Source: Ostrinia nubilalis
Taxonomy: Eukaryota; Arthropoda; Insecta; Lepidoptera; Crambidae
Assembly (NCBI RefSeq): GCF_963855985.1
Contig: NC_087118.1
Coordinates: 7,874,001-7,938,000, forward strand
Direction of reading: 5' to 3'
DNA length: 64,000 bases
Shown here: positions 52,521-61,116 of the stretch, one piece after another
Position numbering within the stretch: the stretch's first letter is position 1
How the letters are laid out: each line of letters starts with the position of its first letter
The notes under the pieces: generated by a model
The model's input: the letters and a program-made list of their open reading frames with translations, nothing else
Databases searched by the model: none
What the model was told of the DNA's origin: nothing
Translations under genes and position numbers: made by a program

Positions 52521-52977
52521 TAATAAACTCTTAAAATAAACATGTGAATTGTATTCTTATTTAAAATTATTCATGGAAAACATTGGTTTTAGGCTTTACT
52601 TGCTACAATATTGTCAAGAGATGAGTGTCATGACTGTGGTAGTACTAAATGTATGGAAGAAGGAAGTATTGAATTTTTGGATAGATCCAGTTAATTCTGT
52701 AACCTATTATTGATACCATTGGATAGATCTTGTGAAGCACTTTTAGAATCAGTAATCAGTTTTACGATATCATGTGTAGTTTTTAAAATAATGTGACTTT
52801 ACCAAATGTATGGAAGCTGGAAACATTGAATTTTCGGATAGATCCAGTTTATTCTGTAACCTATTATTAATACCGTTTGATAGAGCTCATGAAACACTTT
52901 CAGGATCAGTAACTACTTTATTGATATCTTGTATAGTTTAGAAATAATCGAGTGAGATCACTTATCGTTTCCACCCT
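52521..52977. mobile_element. DNA-element fragment with a 157-bp tandem pair, end CACCCTGTA
   Basis: The segment beginning AAATGTATGGAAG at 52647 recurs at 52804 with moderate divergence (both contain GATAGATCCAGTT and TCTGTAACCTATTATT). The right end ATCGTTTCCACCCTGTA followed by TA resembles the tips of the element at 5235. The left end is missing. No gene. Positions 52984-53100 show nothing recognisable. Confidence 0.5.
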
Positions 52978-53105
52978 GTATAGACTTGAAAAAATCGAAC
53001 TGCCTAAGGCGGGAATTTTTAGTATGTTTCTAAATAGAGGTCAAGTATCCACAGAAAAATTTTAGAAAAATTCTTGGTCCACTGGAAAAGCCGGAAAATG
53101 GGTGG

Positions 53106-54385
53106 TGTTTTAACACCTGGTCGGAGAATGGACTACTACTACGAGAAAAAATTATACTATGATTTTGTTAGAATTAAGAGTTAAAAACGAGTTGTAAGTT
53201 ATACACATTTATTTAAAAAAGACCAAAATCTTATTCAGAGGAGGTAGGAGGCTAGGAGGATGGTGGAGACATAAATCATAACCCAGGATACTTTAGTACG
53301 TGGCGCATTTTTTACACCAAATTGATTTTTTCTTGCAAATTTTACATGTCAGTTGCATGTAGTACTCGTAAGTACAGTAGTACATACATAGGGATGTAAG
53401 CTCCGTAGACCCTGGTTGTGGCGCCATTCTTCATAAATATTGTTTGGAGAATAACTGCTTTGCCATGTATATTTTAGACATTTTGGCACAAACTTTAACA
53501 GAAAGTACTTGCGATATATTACATTGTTGTAATCATTGTGATTGCGGTAGGTACTTTCAGGGCAGAAGAACTAGCTGCATTGGAGGCATAATTAGATTCA
53601 TTTCGTCTTACTTTAAAAAATTCAGAAAGCGGGATGTTATCCTCTTTGTCTGAAGAAGACTTGTCGTACTGTACTTCTGCCTCGGCTCTAAGTTGAGAAC
53701 CTGGAAATTCACGAAAAATAGCAATAGAAAACTTACACGCTATAAGTAACTGTAGTTAGATAAACGGAAGCAGGCTAACCTTGAAGATTTTGTAAGGTAA
53801 CGTGGTCTTCTTCACCAGAATCTTCATCTGTTGCTTCTGCATTAGCATTTTCTGGTGGTAAAATTGCTATGTAATTCGGTATCTGATCATCGTCGTCAAT
53901 GTTTTCTAATATTTTCACTATTTCGTGAAGTTTCAGCGGTCTTTTATATCGTGGCCTAAACTTTTAATGAATATACAAGTTAGACGTCGATTATGCGACC
54001 AGGTGTTAAAACACCGATCGTAATTTTGTCATAAAAAATCTCAAAAATTTAAAGCTTTTCAAAAACATAAGTTTATAGTTTTGTAGCTAACAGTAGTACC
54101 TAAAATAATAACTAGTATAATCTGAGGTATTACTAGCAAGTTTATGAAATATCTTAGCTTTTATAAGACGTTTTTGCACAAAACTAAATAACAGAATTCA
54201 AAATAGTAAAATACTAACAAAATAAAGAAAATATGCGATATCGAACATACTCAATTACAGCTTGATTCGTAATGAAGAGAAAATACAAGGAACAGTAAAT
54301 AAATTCTCGATATTTTTATAATTTATTTGAGGATATTCCGAACTACTTTTTAGCGGTGTTATAACACCTGGTAGGAGTAAGTGGG
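53106..54385 (-). mobile_element. Internally deleted piggyBac-like element with palindromic subterminal repeats
   Basis: At its 5' side (54381-54385) it ends at TTAA, inside a fragment of the CCGGCC repeat whose intact form reads GCTTAAAGGGAC (see 3525). Three palindromic repeats GGTGTTNTAACACCTGG or its complement lie at about 53107, 53998 and 54356. It encodes only N-terminal exons and a C-terminal tail of a piggyBac-type transposase. The other end is not clear. Confidence 0.6.
53612..53960 (-). pseudogene. piggyBac-like transposase N-terminal exons, intron 53701-53779
   Basis: Exon about 53960-53780: PLKLHEIVKILENI, DDDDQIPNYIAILPPENANA and DEDSGEEDHVTLQNLQ, the acidic N-terminus typical of PGBD3/4-like transposases. 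A 79-bp intron (GTTAGC ... TTTCCAG) follows. Exon 53700-53612: GSQLRAEAEVQYDKSSS and NIPLSEFFK, ending at a GTAAGA donor. The reading frame joins across the intron. The catalytic DDD core is absent. A C-terminal remnant CKICKKKSIWCKKC with stop lies at 53293-53358. Confidence 0.65.
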
Positions 54386-54545
54386 TTAAAGGGACAATAG
54401 ACCTGAGTATTTCATGTGAATTTCAGCTTGATACGTCCACGCGTTCTTGAGATAAAGGGTCTTGACAGACAGACAGACGGACAACAAAGTGATCCTATAA
54501 GGGTTCCGTTTTTTCCTTTTGAGGTACGGAACCCTAAAAAATAGA
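54386..54545 (+). repeat. Fragment of the CCGGCC-type repeat
   Basis: AGGGACAATAGACCTGAG to GAGGTACGGAACCCTAAAAA, the reverse complement of 3371-3530 with few changes and with the GACAGACA tract. After it, 54546-54729 holds three short GCATCT/GTACGAGTA-rich segments and no gene. Confidence 0.8.
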
Positions 54546-54729
54546 TCTATCAATTCTACAACAATATAAAAAGTGGCATCTAGCTTTATACCAGAAACGT
54601 GTCTAACTTTGTACGAGTAATTGTAGGCGCATCTAACCGTACGAGTACTTTGTAGTCGCATCTTGATAAACTGAAGGCGCATGTAGCCTGATAAACTGAA
54701 GGAGCAACTAGCCAATTAACAATCCATAT

Positions 54730-54800
54730 TGCACTAGCTTTTGCCCGCGGCTCCACCCCCGTGAAATTTAGTTTGTCACAGATCCGTCATAAATCATAGT
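54730..54800 (+). repeat. Left half of a split lepidopteran short repeat
   Basis: GCACTAGCTTTTGCCCGCGG resembles the start of the repeat at 39735. The corresponding end (AGTTTCATCAAAATCCG ... AACATTATAATATTAG) lies at about 58250-58355, so the RTE LINE 54800-58214 appears to have inserted inside it. Confidence 0.6.
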
Positions 54801-57800
54801 CTGGGGGGGGAAGCCGGGGCATGGTCTTGGTGGTAATCGCTGACGTAGTGAGGTCAGCATTGCCTACAAAATGCCAAGAAGTCCTCTGCTGTGTTAAGTA
54901 GTGGAACACCGATGTAGCAGAACCCCGGCCAGTCCGCGTCATCCACGTCCTCGTCGTCCACCCTGGGACCTGCTGCAGCCACGCTCTGCGTGCCCACTAC
55001 CTAGACTTGCAGCTGAGCTGAGGATGCAGGGCGAAAGGCGAGTATTCTGCACCTGAAAACAGAATATCATCACTAGGGAGGATACCCGAAAAAAACCGAG
55101 CTAGTCCAGAATCTCTGAGGTGGCAGCCCCACCACCGGACTAGGGTACAGCGGGTTAATCACCCACTTGCCCGAAAATACTCGATTAACGAAACGTACAC
55201 AACAAGAAACCGGACCGATCTCTCAACAACGACCTTTGGCATGAAGAAACAGACATGAATAGCTTTTTGGAATGTAAAAACGCTCAGCGATGACAGCCGA
55301 CTAGCCCAAGCAGAAGCAGAAATGCTAAGATACAACCTGCAAGTTTTAGGTCTTAGCGAAGTGCGTAGAAATGGTTTCGGTGAACTGAGAACATCTAACG
55401 GCTTGACTTTCCTATATTCTGGTAAGGAAAGTGAGGATGACACCCGCGAATATGGCGTTGGTTTTCTCCTTTCTGATGCCGCAAGGAAGAGTCTGTTAGA
55501 TTGGAAACCGATCTCAGATCGAATCATTTGGGCCCGTTTCAACTCAAGAGCCCGGAAGATCTCCATAGTGCAGTGCTACGCTCCTACCAACACATCTGCG
55601 GAGGACACCAAGGACGATTTCTACAACTCACTCAACGCCACCTTAAAGGTTATAAAGAAACAAGACATAGTGATTGTCATGGGGGACCTAAATGCTAAAG
55701 TTGGAAACCATAACACAAACTGCGAGCGTCATATGGGTACACAGGGACTTGGAGCACGTAATGAGAACGGAGAACGGTTTATAGAGTTTTGCCAGCACCA
55801 CGACCTGACCATCGGTGGTACATTATTTATCCATAAAGATATCCACAAGCACACATGGATTTCACCCGATGGCATCACCAAAAACCAAATCGACCACCTT
55901 GCGATCAGTTCCAAATGGCGATCGTCGTTGCTCGATGTCCGAAACCGAAGAGGTGCTGATATCGACAGCGACCATTACATGGTTGCTGCTGAGCTGCGCC
56001 TCAAGGTAGCGGTAGCACGACCGGCTGGGGGACCTGACAGGATTGGGAGAAGGTTCGACGTGACTAAATTCAGAGACCCTGACACCTGCACCAAGTTCAG
56101 GCTCGAACTGCGAAACCGTTTCTCCGCCCTTGATGACGAGAAATGCTCAATAGACGAAAAGTGGAACCATATCAAAGTCGCCTACACAGAGACCAGCTTT
56201 TCCGTCTTGGGTCACAACACGCACACGCGTGAGGACTGGATGTCACAATCCATATGGCAGCTGATCAGCGACCGTAGAGAGCTCCACCTAAAGTTGCTAC
56301 AAACCACCGACGTGCAACTTATAGCCACCCTCAGACAGCAGTACCGTCAGATGCGCAGGAAAATCTACCGCAGCACGCGGAAAGACAAAAGGCTGTGGGC
56401 TGATGGGGTTGCTGACAAGGCCCAACTCGCTGCTAACACTGGCAATCTGAGAGAGCTGTACAAAGCGACGAAAACCTTGGCAGGAAGTAGCAGACCAAAG
56501 AAGAAGCCTCTTAAGTCAAGTGATGGAGAGCTTGTGTCGTCTGAAGGGCAACTGCAACGATGGCGTAAACACTTTCAGGAGGTCTTCCGCCCTACCCTGA
56601 TTACAGCCACCACCACGCCTGAGCCACCGCAGCACACCTCTACTCCACCTAGGCTGCTCGACATCAATGTGGAACCACCATCACACGACGAAGTGACCAA
56701 AGCTAACCTATCCCTCAAGATTGGCAAGGCCCCAGGACTCGACCTTATCACCGCAGAAATGCTGAGAGTCGACGTAAACTCCGCCGCCGACGTTCTGACA
56801 CCTCTCATCGAAAACATCTGGATGGAAGAGGAACTCCCAGACGACTGGTATAAGGGGCTTTTAATTACTGTGCCCAAGAAAGGGGATCTAAGCCAGTGTA
56901 GCAATTGGAGAGGTATCACTTTGCTCTCGATACCGTCAAAGGTTTTCTGCAAGATTATCTTGGATAGGTTATCGGGGGCCGTTGAACCTCTTTTGCGTAG
57001 GGAACAGGCTGGCTTCCGCCCGAACCGCTCGTGTACCGACAGTGACGTGTTCAGATCAATACTTTGCGTATCATTTTAGAGCAGGCATCAGAATGGCAAA
57101 GGGAAGTCTACCTAACCTTTGTAGACTTTGAAAAAGCCTTTGATACGCTGAAGTGGGCAAGTATTTATGGTCGCGACTCGCTGACATTGGTGTCCCGCCG
57201 AAAATCATCGATCTACTGAAGGCCATCAACAGGAAATATTCTTGTACGGTGACTCACGACGGCCTCATCTCCGAAGACATCGAGGTGCATACGGGCGTCC
57301 GGCAAGGCTGCCTGCTTTCGCCCCTTCTCTTTCTGGTTCTCTTGGATGGAGTCATGAATCGCGCATATCAAGACCAACGGCGTGGAATAGAGTGGGGTAT
57401 CTTCGGAGTCTTAGAAGACTTAGATTATGCCGATGACCTCTGTTTGCTGAGCCACACGCATCACGATATGCAGTCCAAACTTGATGACCTACATCGAGAA
57501 GCGGGTATCACAGGGCTCAAAATTAACTGCCGGAAGACCCAAGAGATGCGATCTGGTGTGAGAAATTGCACGCCATTACGGATTGGTGCAGAGGATGTGG
57601 CACGAGTCCACAATTTCACCTACCTCGGGAGCGTCGTGTCAGAAACTGGAGGTACCGAAGAGGACATCACTTCGCGCATTGCCAAGGCCAGAGCTACCTT
57701 CGCACAACTTCGCCCCATATGGCAGTCACGGAAATTGACCCGAAGGGTCAAGATCAAAATATTCGGGTCCAACGTTAAATCCGTTCTGCTCTATGGGTGT

Positions 57801-58214
57801 GAAACGTGAAAGGTCACCAAGGTTATCTCGCACCAGCTGCAGGTCTTCATCAACCGCTGCCTTCGCCGAATTCTCGGCATATACTGGCCCGAGAAAATCT
57901 CCAACGTCGAGCTATTGGAACGCTGCCACGAAATTCCGATCGACCAGCAGATCAAGCGCCGCAAGTGGAACTGGATTGGCCACACTCTCCGAAGGGACCC
58001 CGATCACATCCCTAATCAGGCTCTGGATTGGAATCCCCAAGGAAAACGCATACGTGGTCGACCCAGGCAAACTTGGCGGCGCACTGTAGCGGACGAGGCG
58101 AAGAAGATCGGCAAGACCTGGAGCGAGATCAAGCGAGAAGCTCAAGACCGAACGAGATGGAGGACTGTTGTGGACGCCCTCTGCCCCATCTAGGGGACAT
58201 AGGACCATAATTCA
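54800..58214 (+). mobile_element. RTE-clade LINE (second family), degraded
   Basis: Non-coding 5' part 54800-55258 starts with a G9 run, as in the RTE at 3186. The coding region has two frameshifts and one nonsense change. The element ends shortly after the ORF stop, as is usual for RTE elements with very short 3' UTRs. Confidence 0.8.
55259..58193 (+). pseudogene. RTE endonuclease-reverse transcriptase with two frameshifts and a TGA
   Basis: The frame is open from IAFWNVKTLSDDSRL (55259); first ATG at 55322. Endonuclease: GLSEVRRNGFGEL, IVMGDLNAKVG, IDHLAIS and SDHYMVAAEL. RT: GKAPGLDLITAEML, NWRGITLLSIPSKVFCKI and EQAGFRPNRSCTDS. The frame shifts near 57050 and again near 57156 around TFVDFEKAFDTLKW, continuing with VHTGVRQGCLLSPLLFLVLL and DLDYADDLCLLSH (YADD). 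TGA at 57807-57809 replaces an expected Trp. The last piece 57915-58193 carries RRKWNWIGHTLRRD and GRPRQTWRRTV. It would be non-functional as read. Confidence 0.88.
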
Positions 58215-58483
58215 AGTAAGTCATGTTATTCTGGGTTATAAAGATTAATACTGGAAAGTTTCATCAAAATCCGTTCAGTTGTTTTTGCATGAAAGAGTAA
58301 CAAACATCCATCCAGACATCCAAAGTCCAAACTTTAACATTATAATATTAGTAGGATTACGTTAAATATTGCATAAATACTAAATTTATGAAGATTTAAA
58401 TTTATGAGTACCTACCTTAATTGGGGACTTCAAATATTATGCGAACTACTAACTATATACTTAGTCTTTGAATTATCTTCATC

Positions 58484-58735
58484 AGGACATAGCACACTTA
58501 ACTAGTCCATAACGTTAATAAATGCCGGCACACTTAATCGTGTCTCTGTATAGCCATCGAACTAACATAGTTAGTCTTTGACAGGACATAGCACACTTAA
58601 CTAGTCCTTAAGGTTAATAAATGCCGATACACTTAATCAGTCTGTATGTATAGCCATCGAACTAACATATTTAAGTCTTGAAATTATCTTCGTCAGGACA
58701 TAGCACACTTAACTAGTTCTTAACGAAAATAGACT
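58484..58735. repeat. Tandem repeat, period about 100-112 bp, 2.5 copies
   Basis: AGGACATAGCACACTTAACTAG begins at 58484, 58583 and 58695. Each unit also holds TTAATAAATGCCG and TATAGCCATCGAACTAACAT. The copies differ by small indels. No gene. Confidence 0.8.
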
Positions 58736-58739
58736 ACAC

Positions 58740-58979
58740 ACTAAGTCGGTCAAAAGTCAAATACAATTTAATTTCCAAACTGTGGAATGGACTGTCGTCT
58801 GCGGTGTTTCCGGACGGATACGACCTGCAAGCTTTCAAGAGGAGAGCGTATCTTTACCTTAAAGGCCGGCAACGCACCTGTAACGCCCCTGGGTCTGCAG
58901 GTGTCTATGGGCGACGGTAATCACTTACCATCAGGTGATCCGTCTGCTCGTTTGCCTCCTGTCACATAAAAAAAAAAAA
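58740..58979 (+). mobile_element. 5'-truncated LINE 3' end with poly-A
   Basis: Plus-strand frame LWNGLSSAVFPDGYDLQAF, KRRAYLYLKGRQRTCNAPGS and AGVYGRR, the C-terminal tail of a common lepidopteran LINE protein, then CTTACCATCAGGTGATCCGT and an A-rich tail at 58968-58979. The rest of the element is absent. Confidence 0.7.
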
Positions 58980-58984
58980 TATTA

Positions 58985-59275
58985 AGTTAGTATCATCAGA
59001 GGATAGCCCCGTCATATACGAACATAATAATTTGAATACTAATGTGTTCCGTATTTATGTCCGTTCCGCCAAAGAATAGCCCCGACCATATACGAGACGC
59101 AATACAGCACACAAGATTCGAACATGCACTTCAATAGGTTTTAAAATGTTATTATGGGTACAAACTTCATTATGCTAGTATCATCAGAGGGTAGACCCCA
59201 TCATATACGAACATAATAATTCGAATACAAATGTGTTCCGTATTACGCCCGTTCCGCCGGAGCAAAGACTACTAT
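58985..59275. repeat. Two diverged copies of a unit of about 186 bp
   Basis: TAGTATCATCAGAGG begins at about 58989 and 59175. Both copies continue with CATATACGAACATAATAATT and GTGTTCCGTATT. A shorter GTTCCGCC plus TAGCCCCGACC module lies between them. Positions 59276-59956 are AT-rich and non-coding and probably include the 3' UTR of the minus-strand gene that follows. Confidence 0.7.
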
Positions 59276-59956
59276 TATAGACTACTATTATATACTGGAG
59301 ATAGACAGGCAACTTGACACTTTACGCAAACTCGTGATACAGCGCCATCTATCCTACAGATATAGAAACTTTCGTACTATAGCCATATAGGTAGCTATAG
59401 TACTGTATTACTTTTTAAGCATCCTTCTGTGTTTTTAAGAGTGTATTGAAATATTTCTTACAGTTGCCTGAGAATTTAATTCACACGTTTTACCAAGATG
59501 AAAACCTAAATTAACAGGCATGTGTAACAAATATTTCATCATTTTATAGTCAAATAATGCTTTGGGTATTGATATGAAAAGTAAAACGACTTCTATATTA
59601 TAATTTTATTTATAATTCAAAGATAATACAAACATAATGATACAACAAATGACGTATGTATAATGTTTTAGTAACTCCAACATATTACTATTATGCTGAT
59701 GACACAAAAATTACTTATTAAACATACACGCTCGTTGAACAGTGTGACGTTTTGTATGGAAATGACATTTTAAGAATAAGAATAAGATTAATTATGAATA
59801 TTTTTATTGATGTAATACACTGTAACATTTTATATTGAAGCCCTGGCTCCTAAACTAGTGTAATTTTAAAACAGTGTTCAACAACTGTGTAACTTTTTAT
59901 TAGTAAGGTATAGATAGTATTACCGTGGTAAGGGGGATTAATGTTTACAAAATATT

Positions 59957-61116
59957 CTAAACACTAACTATTACATTCGTTTTTGTATTACGTTTTCGGC
60001 CTTTGTTTTTGGTGTAGTGACGGAGAGCTTTTTTAATAATTAAATTATTTGTATCCATCAAATGTGTTTTTCCTGTGAGGACATTATTTATCTCCTTGCA
60101 CCAATTATTTATGAAAAACATTGTACTTTTATTAATCAAAAATTTTTTTAGGTTTTCTTCGTGTTGTGAACAAGTTATAAATACAAGATTTATATTTACA
60201 TTTACGATTAGTCTTAAATATGTGAGTATATTTTTTCGATTACAATCTGTGTTTAAAATTTCATGGCAAACCTGTTCCACTTGAGCGAAAAAATCAAAAA
60301 GTGCACGAGTTGGATAGCACAGCCATTGTTTGTTTTCAAATTCTTTAATTTTTATAAATTTATGAAAACTTTCTGGAACCTCTGTTTCTAAGGCTTTGAG
60401 GCAAATTTTACAATTTTTAAAAATATTTTTCTTTGCTTGTTGTGCTATCCAACCACTGCAATATCCTATTGCTGCGCTCTTTACCATGTGTATTGGCAGT
60501 GTGCTTTTTAATAAATCCTCTGTATTTAAGAGTGTCATACATATGTGGGCACTGTCAATTTCGTTTTCACAGTCAGTTGGGCCATTGTCTTTTTTTTCAA
60601 TTGACAAATATTTTTTTAACGTGGTGAGACAAAAACTGTCATCTTTTTCACAATTTGCGCCAACTGAGTGTGGAGACGAAATATTATTGATTAACAAAGT
60701 TTTGAAGGCACTCTCAAATGCAGAGGCCGTTGGCATAATATTACTGCAACCATGTGCACGTACTGAGCCAAAGAAATTCTCTAATGGATCTTGGTTTATG
60801 TTTCGCAGCAATAGAGACGTTATTCCTTTTGTTTGCAGAAATTTTGCTAAGTTTTTAAAGTTCTCTATCGTTTTTATCCAGCTGGATAGAGAAGGCACTA
60901 CACCTTTATTTTGAGCATTTTCGAATTTCATACTTTTTAAAACTTTTAAACTTTCGTTCCACAACTTGTGGTGTGGTGATGTGGGAGTTACAGCTGCTCT
61001 ATAAATTTTGCCGCCTTTTATATTGCTGTAACTCCCATTCACGCTGTCAAAAATGTCGTCGAAAAGCATCAAAAGGTCAGCAGTATCCGTCGCTTCTTTT
61101 TCAATAGCTCCAAGTT
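59957..61116 (-). CDS. Last exon of the THAP/P transposase, with catalytic glutamate
   Basis: Acceptor CTCATTTCCAG at 61117. It begins ELGAIEKEATDTADLLMLFD, then FDSVNGSYSNIKGG, WIKTIENFKNLAKFL and NQDPLENFFGSVRAHGCSN, closing with a lysine/arginine-rich end (KALRHYTKNKGRKRN) and stop at 59957. The ORF would begin at MMLFDD if unspliced, but the frame is continuous with the upstream exon after splicing. Confidence 0.85.

Noticed and set aside
53444..53653. 69-codon plus frame
   Set aside because: Overlaps the minus-strand piggyBac-like exon; no domain.
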